Shown: positions 1-7,605 of the stretch, piece by piece
Layout: every line of letters begins with the position of its first letter
How positions within the stretch are numbered: the first letter of the stretch is position 1
Assembly: GCA_045637825.1 (NCBI GenBank)
Contig: JAZUAD010000005.1
Location: 1-64,000 of the forward strand
Length of the DNA: 64,000 bases
Direction of reading: 5' to 3'
Source: Onthoplasma sp045637825
GTDB taxonomy: Bacteria; Bacillota; Clostridia; Christensenellales; UBA1242
Translations under genes and position numbers: made by a program
The notes under the pieces: generated by a model
The model's input: only the letters and a program-made list of their open reading frames with translations
Told to the model about the DNA's origin: nothing
The model's database searches: none

Positions 1-1
1 A

Positions 2-18
2 TGTGATATAATAAGATT
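2..18 (+). promoter_or_regulatory. Extended -10 promoter of uvrC, apparently leaderless
   Basis: TGTG at 2-5 and TATAAT at 7-12 form an extended -10. Only six bases separate the hexamer from the ATG at 19, and there is no purine-rich ribosome binding site. The expected transcription start falls on the ATG. The -35 would lie before the window, so it cannot be checked. Confidence 0.6.
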
Positions 19-1833
19 ATGGAATTGTTGCAAGAAAAAATTAAGAACTTGCCAACCAATCCTGGTGTGTATTTAATGAAAGATAAATACAATAATGTGA
101 TTTATGTTGGTAAGGCAAAGAATTTAAAAAAACGTGTAAGTCAATATTTTTTACGTAAACAAGATATACCAAAAGTGCAAGCAATGGTTAGTAATATTGT
201 TGACTTTGATTTTTTTGTGGTTGCTACCGAGTATGATGCTTTGGCTCTTGAAAGCAATTTGATAAAAAAGTATCAACCTTACTATAATATACTTTTAAAA
301 GATGGTAAGGCGTTTGCGTATATCAAAGTTAATTTGCGTGAAGATTTTCCAAAGTTTGAGGTTACACGAAAAATCAATACTAAGGATAAATTTTTTGGGC
401 CATATTTTGCAGGTATTAGCGCTAATGATATTTTGGATATTATTAATTATGCATATCCAGTTCGTAAGTGTGGGCAAGTATTAACAATAAATGGTAAAGA
501 AAAAAAATCCTGTTTGTATCACGATATGCATTTATGTAGCGCTCCTTGCGCTAAAAAAATAGGCAAAGAAAAATATCACGATATAGTTAATTCGGCAATT
601 AAATTTTTAAAGGGTGATACAAAAGAAATTAAAGAGATTTTAACAACAAAAATGGAAACTAGCGCCAAAGCAGAAAATTTTGAAACCGCATTAATTTTGC
701 GAGATAAAATTAAAATGGTGGATAGATTAAAAGATAGAGTGGTTATGCAATTACGCAACAATATTGACCTTGATGTGTTTAGTATGTGTACAAATGGCGA
801 ACTTAGTGCTATGTGTGTTGTGGTTATTCGTGGCGGAAAGGTTCAAGGAGTGCAATCATTTGATATATTAAATTTTATAGAAAAAGACGAGGCGTACCAA
901 CAATTTTTGGTACAATATTATACTAATCACGTGTATAATGTTGATGAAATTATTTTACCAAAAGAGGTTAAAGGCCTTGAAGCGGTTAAACAGTATATTG
1001 AAAATAAGCATAATAAAAAAGTAACTATTACTCAACCATCAACAAATATAGACAAAATGAAAATACTTAAAATGGCAGAGCAAAATGCGTGCTTGCACCT
1101 TGAAAAAAATGTGGAAGTTACTAAAAAGAAAATAAACACTTCAATAGGCGCCGTTAAACAACTACAAAAAGAACTAGGATTGACAAGAGAACCAAAACGC
1201 ATAGAATGTTTTGATATATCTAATACTTTTGGTGAATATACAGTTGCATCTATGTCGGTACTAATTAATGGCGAAAAGGCAAAATCACATTATCGTAAAT
1301 TTAAGATTAAAACGGTGAATTTTATTGATGACTTTGCTAGTATGCGTGAAGTGTTAACTAGACGTATGAGCGAATTAAATGGTGAAGATATTAGTTTTTC
1401 ATCTATGCCTGATTTAATTATTATTGATGGTGGCAAAGGACAACTTGGTGTGGCGCTGGAGGTTATGCAACAATTTGATTATAAAAATGATATTATAAGT
1501 TTAGCGGAAAGATTGGAGGAGGTTTTTATTCCTAATCAAAGCGTTTCAATATTCTTGCCAAGGGGTAGTTATAGTTTAAGATTACTTCAACTTGCTCGTG
1601 ACGAGGCGCACCGATTTGCAATCACCTACAATCGTCAACTTCGTAGCAAAGGTATGTACAAGGGCGGATTGCAAGCAATTAAAGGCGTAGGCCCAACCAT
1701 ACGTAAAATATTGCTTAGCAAATTTCGTACGCTTGAAAATATTAAAAACGCAACACTTGAAGATTTGCAAAATACAAAAGGAATATCCAAAGTTGTTGCT
1801 GAAAATATATATAATGCGTATCATAAAATTTAA
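19..1833 (+). CDS. uvrC: UvrABC system protein C
   Basis: Excinuclease subunit that makes the 3' and 5' incisions beside a DNA lesion handed over by UvrB (nucleotide excision repair, cytoplasm). The 604 residues match the family length. An N-terminal GIY-YIG nuclease domain (GVY at 16-18, IYVG at 28-31) is followed by a UVR helical hairpin at about 205-240. Next comes an RNase H-like nuclease half with CFDISN near residue 396 and DLIIIDGGKGQLG near 465, then a tandem helix-hairpin-helix end (KGVGPTIRK, TKGISKVVAE). The start has no ribosome binding site and sits right behind a -10 hexamer. The PAS gene follows after 17 bases. Confidence 0.97.
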   Translation: MELLQEKIKNLPTNPGVYLMKDKYNNVIYVGKAKNLKKRVSQYFLRKQDIPKVQAMVSNIVDFDFFVVATEYDALALESNLIKKYQPYYNILLKDGKAFAYIKVNLREDFPKFEVTRKINTKDKFFGPYFAGISANDILDIINYAYPVRKCGQVLTINGKEKKSCLYHDMHLCSAPCAKKIGKEKYHDIVNSAIKFLKGDTKEIKEILTTKMETSAKAENFETALILRDKIKMVDRLKDRVVMQLRNNIDLDVFSMCTNGELSAMCVVVIRGGKVQGVQSFDILNFIEKDEAYQQFLVQYYTNHVYNVDEIILPKEVKGLEAVKQYIENKHNKKVTITQPSTNIDKMKILKMAEQNACLHLEKNVEVTKKKINTSIGAVKQLQKELGLTREPKRIECFDISNTFGEYTVASMSVLINGEKAKSHYRKFKIKTVNFIDDFASMREVLTRRMSELNGEDISFSSMPDLIIIDGGKGQLGVALEVMQQFDYKNDIISLAERLEEVFIPNQSVSIFLPRGSYSLRLLQLARDEAHRFAITYNRQLRSKGMYKGGLQAIKGVGPTIRKILLSKFRTLENIKNATLEDLQNTKGISKVVAENIYNAYHKI

Positions 1834-1850
1834 ACAAAGGAAGGAAAGTT

Positions 1851-2210
1851 ATGTTAAATAAATATTTTAAAAGTATCGTAGACCAAAGTGAAGAACCTAT
1901 CGTAATATGTGGTCTGGATTATAAGATTTTATATATGAATAGTGTTGCAATAGCAAACTATCATCAAGATTTGACTGGAAAAAATTTAAGAGATTGCCAT
2001 AATGAAAAATCTAATCAAAAAATGGAACAAATTTTAAATTGGTTTAGAAAGGATATTAATAATAATAAAGTTTATACGTATCATAGCACTAAATCTAATC
2101 GTGACACCTACATTGTGGCATTAAGAGATGAAAACAAAGAATTAATCGGTTTTTATGAAAGACATATAACTAGAAATGCCGAAACAAGTGAACGGTATAC
2201 AATGGATTAG
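1851..2210 (+). CDS. Single-domain PAS protein
   Basis: A 119-residue protein that is essentially one PAS domain: an N-terminal helix (SIVDQSEEPIVICGLDYKI), an NSVAIANYHQDLTGKNL segment typical of the PAS core, and a C-terminal beta strand (LIGFYERHI). No output domain (kinase, GGDEF, HTH) and no membrane segment are visible, so it is probably a cytoplasmic ligand- or redox-sensing partner protein. Its ligand cannot be told. AAGGAAGG lies about eight bases before the ATG. It sits 17 bases after uvrC and is probably co-transcribed, with the terminator at 2246 ending the unit. The stop is TAG. Confidence 0.75.
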   Translation: MLNKYFKSIVDQSEEPIVICGLDYKILYMNSVAIANYHQDLTGKNLRDCHNEKSNQKMEQILNWFRKDINNNKVYTYHSTKSNRDTYIVALRDENKELIGFYERHITRNAETSERYTMD

Positions 2211-2245
2211 AGTAAAAGGTATAAAAAAATATATATAATAAAAAA

Positions 2246-2272
2246 GAAAGCATTAATTGCTTTCCTTTTTTG
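2246..2272. terminator. Bidirectional hairpin terminator
   Basis: Perfect 7-bp stem GAAAGCA/TGCTTTC (2246-2252 and 2258-2264) with a five-base loop, then a T-rich run. On the minus strand the preceding A run also serves as a T tract. The hairpin overlaps the stop codon of the convergent gene at 2253. Confidence 0.8.
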
Positions 2273-2819
2273 TTTTATTTTTACAGTATTTTTGGATTAG
2301 GTCGATTAATTCGTTTACATCTTCGCTAATACAACTCAGTTTTAGATAAGGTAAAAATTTGTCATCATAATATAATATGATTGATTGAGTATGTGGTTTA
2401 AACATTTTGTCTACTAAAGATGTTTTTATTTTATAGCCCTTAAATTTAGAATTGTCTGCATAAGTGCAAGCATCTTCATACGCCTTTAACATATAATTTT
2501 CATATAATACATATTCCACTTTTACTAAAGATTTTTTAACAGCAAAAATTGTCCACACAATGCAACAAAGTATTGTAACAAACGAAATAGTAACTACCAA
2601 CCAGTGATTAAATACAACTATAAAGCGTACAAATATCAATATTAATATTGCTGACAATATGCTCATAATAATTGCATTGGTTTTGCGATATTTTTCCACA
2701 TCAATTTTGATATCATGTATTTTTTGTCCTAAAATTGGAGGGCATTCGTTAATATGCTTGTGTGGCGATTTAGTTTTTTGTTGATGAATATCTTGCTTAA
2801 TTAAATTATTCTTTTTCAT
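2253..2819 (-). CDS. Unknown two-TM membrane protein
   Basis: Not recognised. The 188 residues comprise a polar, Lys/His-rich N terminus of about 45 residues and two adjacent hydrophobic helices at about 49-70 and 73-93 separated by a very short turn. A cytoplasm-type soluble domain follows, with alternating beta-like segments (SIILYYDDKFLPYLKLSC). The short turn predicts both ends on the same side of the membrane. AAGGAAT lies upstream of the ATG. The gene follows the small gene at 2830 by ten bases and shares its promoter. Confidence 0.65.
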   Translation of the reverse strand: MKKNNLIKQDIHQQKTKSPHKHINECPPILGQKIHDIKIDVEKYRKTNAIIMSILSAILILIFVRFIVVFNHWLVVTISFVTILCCIVWTIFAVKKSLVKVEYVLYENYMLKAYEDACTYADNSKFKGYKIKTSLVDKMFKPHTQSIILYYDDKFLPYLKLSCISEDVNELIDLIQKYCKNKTKKESN

Positions 2820-2829
2820 AACTTATTCC

Positions 2830-3018
2830 TTATCTTTCAAAGTTTCTTCTAGCATCACGCTGTATCTTTTTACACATTTTCATATATGCACGAGGTCCTT
2901 TATACATTGGAACAAACATAATTCTATCGCTTATCATATAATCGGTTAAATTACGCGTGGTCACAACTTTTGGTTCTGATTTTGTAACTTTTGCTGTTAG
3001 TTTTTCAATAATTCGCAT
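2830..3018 (-). CDS. Small basic protein of unknown function
   Basis: 62 residues, Arg/Lys-rich throughout, ending KKIQRDARRNFER, with no membrane segment or Cys motif. It is supported by a strong AAGGAG site and a well-formed promoter 20 bases further upstream (TTTACA, 16 bp, TATAAT). It leads a two-gene unit with the membrane protein at 2253. The net positive charge would allow nucleic-acid or membrane-surface binding, but nothing in the sequence decides this. Confidence 0.6.
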   Translation of the reverse strand: MRIIEKLTAKVTKSEPKVVTTRNLTDYMISDRIMFVPMYKGPRAYMKMCKKIQRDARRNFER

Positions 3019-3037
3019 AAAGGTTCTCCTTAATTAC

Positions 3038-3065
3038 ATTATATCACAAAATTTGGATTTGTAAA
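3038..3065 (-). promoter_or_regulatory. SigA-type promoter of the 2830-2253 unit
   Basis: Read on the minus strand: -35 TTTACA (3065-3060), 16-bp spacer, -10 TATAAT (3043-3038) preceded by TGTGA, an extended -10 element. Confidence 0.75.
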
Positions 3066-3079
3066 TAGGCTAGTTAAAA

Positions 3080-4168
3080 TTAAACGTTGAATTTGAATAC
3101 AACAATGTCGCCATCTTGCATTACGTAATCTTTGCCGGCGCTTATAATTTTGCCTTTTGCACGAGCATTGGCATAGTCGCCTGCTTCGATAAGGTCATCA
3201 TATTTAACTACATCTGCGCGGATAAAGCCACGTTCAAAGTCGGTGTGAATTTTACCTGCTGCTTGTGGAGCAAGCGTGCCTTTTGTGATTGTCCAAGCAC
3301 GCACTTCCTTTTCACCAGCGGTTAGGTAACTTATAAGACCTAGCAATGAGTAACTTGCAACAATTAGTTTGTCAAGTCCCGAGTGAATAATTCCTAGTTC
3401 TTCCATAAACAACTCACGTTCCTCATCACTTAAACTTACAAGTTCTTCTTCAAGGCGTGCACATAAACTAATCATCTCAGCACCTTCACTTTTTGCAAGC
3501 GCCTCAATTTTAGATAAATTTTCACGTTGATAGTCATCAAGAGTATCACTAGTATTTGCTACATATATAATTGGTTTAGTTGTGATTAGGAAAAATCCGT
3601 TAACAATCTTTTGTTCTTCTTCATCAAAACTAAGTATACGTGCTGGTTTTTGGTCGGCAAGTGTTTTGTATATGCGGTCAAGTAGTTCCTTTTCCTTAAT
3701 AGCGGTTGCATCGCCACCATGAACCAGTTTGTCAACTTTGCCAAGACGTTTTTGAACAGTTTCGATATCGGCAAGTATAAGTTCCATATTAATAGTTTCG
3801 ATATCACGTGCTGGGTCAACACTGCCGTCAACATGGATAATATTGTCATTTTTAAAACATCTAACCACGTGTAAAATAGCATCAACCTCTTTGATGTGAC
3901 TTAAAAACTTATTGCCAAGACCTGCGCCTTCGCTAGCACCTTTAACAAGACCTGCAATGTCCACAAACTCAATTTGAGCAGGGGTAACCTTTTGAGTGTT
4001 GTACATTTTAGCTAACACTTCAAGGCGTGGGTCGTATACGTCCACAACGCCAACATTTGGTTCGATTGTACAAAAAGGGTAATTGGCACTCATAGCGCCC
4101 GCCTTTGTAATTGCATTAAATAATGTGCTTTTGCCTACATTTGGCAAACCTACTACACCTAATTTCAT
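3080..4168 (-). CDS. ychF: Obg-family ATPase YchF/OLA1
   Basis: Ribosome-associated P-loop protein of the Obg family that prefers ATP to GTP. The 362 residues match the usual 363-366. Walker A GLPNVGKS is at 7-14, the G3-type DIAGLVKGASEGAGLG segment is near 69-85, and the degenerate G4 (NTSD) is near 205 where true GTPases have NKxD. The C-terminal TGS domain holds HTDFERGFIRADVV. The ribosome binding site is AGGTG. It is monocistronic with its own promoter, divergent from uppP. No terminator separates it from the next minus-strand promoter. Confidence 0.96.
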   Translation of the reverse strand: MKLGVVGLPNVGKSTLFNAITKAGAMSANYPFCTIEPNVGVVDVYDPRLEVLAKMYNTQKVTPAQIEFVDIAGLVKGASEGAGLGNKFLSHIKEVDAILHVVRCFKNDNIIHVDGSVDPARDIETINMELILADIETVQKRLGKVDKLVHGGDATAIKEKELLDRIYKTLADQKPARILSFDEEEQKIVNGFFLITTKPIIYVANTSDTLDDYQRENLSKIEALAKSEGAEMISLCARLEEELVSLSDEERELFMEELGIIHSGLDKLIVASYSLLGLISYLTAGEKEVRAWTITKGTLAPQAAGKIHTDFERGFIRADVVKYDDLIEAGDYANARAKGKIISAGKDYVMQDGDIVVFKFNV

Positions 4169-4201
4169 AATTCACCTACATAATATAATATTTTCTAACA
4201 T

Positions 4202-4230
4202 ATCATACTATAAATTTAAAAATTAATCAA
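4202..4230 (-). promoter_or_regulatory. Promoter of ychF
   Basis: Minus strand: -35 TTGATT (4230-4225), 17-bp spacer, -10 TATGAT (4207-4202). It lies in the 71-base divergent gap with uppP. For uppP itself no convincing promoter was found in the same gap. Confidence 0.55.
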
Positions 4231-4239
4231 GGTATTTTT

Positions 4240-4989
4240 ATGTTTTTTATTTATATTCTTATAGGAATTGTACAAGGGTTAACCGAGTTTTTACCTGTTT
4301 CTAGTAGCGGGCATATACTTTTGCTAAGCGAAATATTTAATGTCGATATGGATATTATTTTTTTAAGCGTGGTGGCGCACCTTGGAACTTTGTTATCGGT
4401 TATTATTTGTATGCGTAAAAAATTGGCATATTCATTTAAGCACCCTTTTTGTAAAACTAACTGGCAATTATTAGTGGCAACCTTACCTTGCGTGATAGGA
4501 GTTTTGTTATTTAATGATTTGGTCGATAAGTTGTATTCAGTTTACTTTTTGGTGGCGGGATTTTTGATTACAGGAATATTGCTGATTGTGGCAGATATTG
4601 TGCGTGCTAAAAATCAAAAATTTGGATATAAACATGCAGTAAGTATGGGTGTTATGCAAGCGGTGGCAATATTACCTGGTATTAGTAGGTCTGGTAGTAC
4701 TATGGCAATTGGTATGATGAGCGGTGCAAACAAGGAAGACGCTTGTGAATTTACATTCCTAATGAGTATACCAATTATAATTGCCTCAGCGGTGTTTGAA
4801 AGTATTGAAATGTTTACAAAAGGTGTAAACATACAAATATTGCCATCAATTATAGTTTTTGTAACTTCATTTATATTTGGAATACTATCCATAAAATTAA
4901 TGCTAAAAGTGCTTAAAAATAACAAACTTTATGTATTTAGTATTTATCTATTAGTATTGTCGGCGGTAACGCTATTGGTTGTACTTTAA
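4240..4989 (+). CDS. uppP: Undecaprenyl-diphosphatase (BacA/UppP family)
   Basis: Integral membrane phosphatase that recycles undecaprenyl pyrophosphate to the monophosphate carrier for peptidoglycan and surface glycan synthesis, and can confer bacitracin tolerance. The 249 residues are slightly shorter than the typical 265-280. The two signature motifs are present: QGLTEFLPVSSSGH at 12-25 (Glu17 and the Ser-rich loop) and PGISRSGST at 146-154 (catalytic Arg150). About eight hydrophobic helices are visible. The ribosome binding site AAGG lies about eight bases upstream. It may serve the glycan cluster at 12.5-16.6 kb as well as the cell wall. Confidence 0.95.
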   Translation: MFFIYILIGIVQGLTEFLPVSSSGHILLLSEIFNVDMDIIFLSVVAHLGTLLSVIICMRKKLAYSFKHPFCKTNWQLLVATLPCVIGVLLFNDLVDKLYSVYFLVAGFLITGILLIVADIVRAKNQKFGYKHAVSMGVMQAVAILPGISRSGSTMAIGMMSGANKEDACEFTFLMSIPIIIASAVFESIEMFTKGVNIQILPSIIVFVTSFIFGILSIKLMLKVLKNNKLYVFSIYLLVLSAVTLLVVL

Positions 4990-5101
4990 TTTATTAACTA
5001 TTTGTTTATGTTTTGTGGATAAGTTTAAATTTAATCTTAAAGAAATTTGTAGTATTTTGACGAAAGTTAAAAAAGTGCTATAAATTTTTTTAATTTGCCT
5101 A

Positions 5102-5130
5102 TTGAAAAGTATTAAAAAGTATGATATTAT
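5102..5130 (+). promoter_or_regulatory. Promoter of the leucine-rich-repeat gene
   Basis: -35 TTGAAA (5102-5107), 17-bp spacer, -10 TATTAT (5125-5130) with a TATGA extended element. AGGAGA at 5137-5142 then precedes the ATG at 5148. Confidence 0.75.
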
Positions 5131-5147
5131 ATGCTTAGGAGAAAATT

Positions 5148-5684
5148 ATGGAAAAGAGTATAATTCAAAGACTAATTGATGCAGGTGTTATTACTAAAAA
5201 AGATATAGATGAATATAACAATCAAAACTTAAATAGTTTTAATAGAAGAGACTATTGTCAAAGAGAATCACACATGACATATAGCGTAATTAAACATAAT
5301 GATATATTAGTTAGATTTAATCCTGAGGATATTGTTAACGGTAAATACGTGGTTCCAGTTAATATAAGATATATTGGAGAAAATGCTTTTAAAGATTGTA
5401 AATACTTAACAGAAATAGATTTTTCAATGTCAAGTGTTGAAGAAATTGGTGCAGAAGCATTTGCTTATTGTAGCAATTTACGTAAGGTAAAATTTGGTCC
5501 AGACTTAAAAGTTGTTGAAAAATGTGCATTTTGGAAGTGTGAGCAACTAGAGTGCGTTAATTTAGATGTAAAAAACACTAAAATACACTGGACTGCATTT
5601 ATGCATTGTCCAAACTGGGAACAGGTTAGCAAGATTTTATGGGCTAAACGAGAAGCGGGAGAAGAAATTGACTGGCATCACTAA
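5148..5684 (+). CDS. BspA-type leucine-rich-repeat protein
   Basis: 178 residues carrying about three LRR_5 (BspA-like) repeats at about 70-145: IRYIGENAFKDCKYLTEIDF, VEEIGAEAFAYCSNLRKV and KVVEKCAFWKCEQLECV. The pattern is I-x-x-I-G-x-x-A-F-x-x-C-x-x-L. In this family the repeats form a curved binding surface. Unlike the large secreted BspA proteins there is no signal peptide, so it is probably a cytoplasmic protein-binding module. The N-terminal 45 residues are unlike the repeats. Monocistronic, with its own promoter and terminator. Confidence 0.8.
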   Translation: MEKSIIQRLIDAGVITKKDIDEYNNQNLNSFNRRDYCQRESHMTYSVIKHNDILVRFNPEDIVNGKYVVPVNIRYIGENAFKDCKYLTEIDFSMSSVEEIGAEAFAYCSNLRKVKFGPDLKVVEKCAFWKCEQLECVNLDVKNTKIHWTAFMHCPNWEQVSKILWAKREAGEEIDWHH

Positions 5685-5700
5685 TAAGTGGTGCTTTTTT
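5675..5700 (+). terminator. Rho-independent terminator of the LRR gene
   Basis: 8-bp stem GCATCACT/AGTGGTGC with one G-T wobble and an AATA loop, followed by TTTTTT. The stem begins inside the last codons of the gene. Confidence 0.85.
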
Positions 5701-5735
5701 ATTTTTAAAATAGTTGGATAAGTTTGCATAACAAA

Positions 5736-5764
5736 TTGACTTTTGGGTTTTTAAGTGATAAGAT
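5736..5764 (+). promoter_or_regulatory. Candidate promoter of the PHP-whiA unit
   Basis: -35 TTGACT (5736-5741), 17-bp spacer, -10 TAAGAT (5759-5764). This leaves an untranslated leader of roughly 85 bases in which I see no named structure. Confidence 0.5.
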
Positions 5765-5854
5765 ATAAATATATAAGCGAAATAGTGATTTTTAAAAATA
5801 AAATCGTGGTAACTTAAATAAAATATATTAATATTGATTGAATAGGAGAAAAAT

Positions 5855-6631
5855 ATGGCATTGTCGGGAGATTATCATACACACACCAAATATAGTAGAC
5901 GCAATCATGGCAAGGGAACAATTGAAGAGCAAGTAAAGGCGGCGGTGGAAAAGGGGTTGGCACAAGTAGCTATTACTGACCATGGGTTTAACCAAGTGCT
6001 TTATGGCGTAAGGCGTAGCGATATGGCTAAAATGCGTGAAGAGATTAATGAAGCAAAGGAGCGTTATCCTATTGAAGTGTTACAAGGCGTGGAAGCAAAC
6101 TTAATTTCAGCACGTGGAGAAATTGATGTGATGGAAAGCGACTATGAATATCTTGATATCTTGCTTTGCGGATATCATAAATTGGTTAAAGGGAATAAAA
6201 AACGTGACTTTTTCTTTATATTTAAAAATTTGTTAAGTAGCGTTTTCCATATTACAACCAAGCGTCAACGTGAACGTAATACTAACGCATATATAAATGC
6301 TATGAAAAACTATGATATTGATGTGCTTACACACTTAAATCATGGTTGCAAGGTAGATGTGCAAAAAGTGGCTAAGGTAGCAAAGGAAACTAATACATAC
6401 ATCGAACTTAACGGAAAACGCCTTGGAATGAGTGATAAGGAAATTATGCTAGCTTACAAGGAAGGTGTTAAGTTTATTATTGATAGTGATGCACATAGCC
6501 CTAAACGTGTTGGCGACTGCCATTTAGGACTTGAGGCAATGTTAAGATTAGGCATACCAGAAAGTGCGGTGGTGAACTATAATAGTTTACCTACATTTAA
6601 AACAGCAAAACGAAGAAAGGCAAAAAGGTAA
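5855..6631 (+). CDS. PHP-domain phosphoesterase
   Basis: 258-residue metal-dependent phosphoesterase of the PHP superfamily. Ligand motifs are DYHTHT at 6-11 (His8, His10), ITDHGF near 60, a conserved His in LTHLNHGC near 160 and IDSDAHSPKRVG near 210. PHP proteins of this size hydrolyse small phosphate esters such as histidinol phosphate or nucleotides; the substrate here is not decided by sequence. The ribosome binding site AGGAG is good. Its stop overlaps the whiA start (TAATG), so the two are translationally coupled. In many Clostridia a PHP gene lies in the murB-PHP-rapZ-yvcK-whiA neighbourhood; rapZ and yvcK are absent here. Confidence 0.88.
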   Translation: MALSGDYHTHTKYSRRNHGKGTIEEQVKAAVEKGLAQVAITDHGFNQVLYGVRRSDMAKMREEINEAKERYPIEVLQGVEANLISARGEIDVMESDYEYLDILLCGYHKLVKGNKKRDFFFIFKNLLSSVFHITTKRQRERNTNAYINAMKNYDIDVLTHLNHGCKVDVQKVAKVAKETNTYIELNGKRLGMSDKEIMLAYKEGVKFIIDSDAHSPKRVGDCHLGLEAMLRLGIPESAVVNYNSLPTFKTAKRRKAKR

Positions 6632-7545
6632 TGATTAAAAATTTGCAAAACGATATATTGAATAGCATTTCTACAACCAGTTGTTGTAGCAATGCTTTTT
6701 TGAGTGCTATAATCAGCGTTACTAAGGACGATATTGGCGAAAATCAAATGATACTTGCCTGTCCTACTTTTTTGTACGATAAATTTTGTACAATACTTAA
6801 AAATTTTTATCCAGACCTTAGTATCCGCTTTTCAAAACTTGGACTTGTGATTAGCGGTAAAAGTCTAGTGGAATTGCTAGGTGAACTAGATATCGCATAT
6901 TTTAATAAAGGTCAATTGGAATTATCTAATCCTTGCAACGAAACAATGCTAGCAAGCGAGTGTTGTAGATTAACCTATTTAAAAGGCGTGTTTTTGTGCG
7001 TGGGTAAAATTTATTATAACAACGATACTTTTGGCAAAACTCAAGGGTATAGTGTAGAATTTGTATTTAAAGATTATCAACTGGCTGATGACGTAAAGGC
7101 GCTATGCAAGGTTTTAGGGATTAACTTAAAGTCGGTTAAGCGTGGAAATAATATTGTACTTTATTCAAAAGATAGTGGCGTTTTGGTTGAATTTTTGGTT
7201 AAAATTGGCGCTATGAATGAGGCATTTGAACTTCAAAATAGTCTTGTTATGCGTGAAATGCGTAATGACGCTAACCGCAAAGGAAATTGCTTTGATGCAA
7301 ATCTAAATAAAACCATTAATGCAAGCGTTGAGCAAGTTATGGCGATTGATTATATTATTAATCATTATGGACTTGAATATTTAGAACTAAGTTTACAAGC
7401 GGTAGCACTACTAAGAATATCAAACCCTGAAGCTCCACTTAGTGAACTGCAAAAATTATATCCAACACCAATTACCCGTGCTGGACTTAAGTATAAGTTA
7501 GATAAGATTATAGCGATTTATAAAGAGTTAAAGGGAATAAGTTAA
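6631..7545 (+). CDS. whiA: DNA-binding protein WhiA
   Basis: 304 residues with the WhiA layout: an N-terminal degenerate LAGLIDADG homing-endonuclease-like domain (CCSNAFLSAIISV at 18-30, LSNPCNETMLASECCR near 97-112) and a C-terminal helix-turn-helix. The latter runs from NRKGNCFDANLNKTINA near 215 to NPEAPLSELQKLYPTPITRAGLKYKL near 268-293. Nuclease activity is lost in the family. In Bacillota WhiA affects cell division and chromosome segregation; in Actinobacteria it controls sporulation. It starts at the overlapping ATG after the PHP gene and ends 60 bases before dnaE. Confidence 0.95.
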   Translation: MIKNLQNDILNSISTTSCCSNAFLSAIISVTKDDIGENQMILACPTFLYDKFCTILKNFYPDLSIRFSKLGLVISGKSLVELLGELDIAYFNKGQLELSNPCNETMLASECCRLTYLKGVFLCVGKIYYNNDTFGKTQGYSVEFVFKDYQLADDVKALCKVLGINLKSVKRGNNIVLYSKDSGVLVEFLVKIGAMNEAFELQNSLVMREMRNDANRKGNCFDANLNKTINASVEQVMAIDYIINHYGLEYLELSLQAVALLRISNPEAPLSELQKLYPTPITRAGLKYKLDKIIAIYKELKGIS

Positions 7546-7554
7546 TATATTGCC

Positions 7555-7582
7555 TTGACAAATAAATTAAATAGGGTATAAT
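7555..7582 (+). promoter_or_regulatory. Promoter of dnaE
   Basis: Near-consensus SigA site: TTGACA (7555-7560), 16-bp spacer, TATAAT (7577-7582). AAAGGAG then precedes the ATG at 7606. Confidence 0.85.
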
Positions 7583-7605
7583 AACAAAAGAAAAAGGAGC
7601 AAAGT

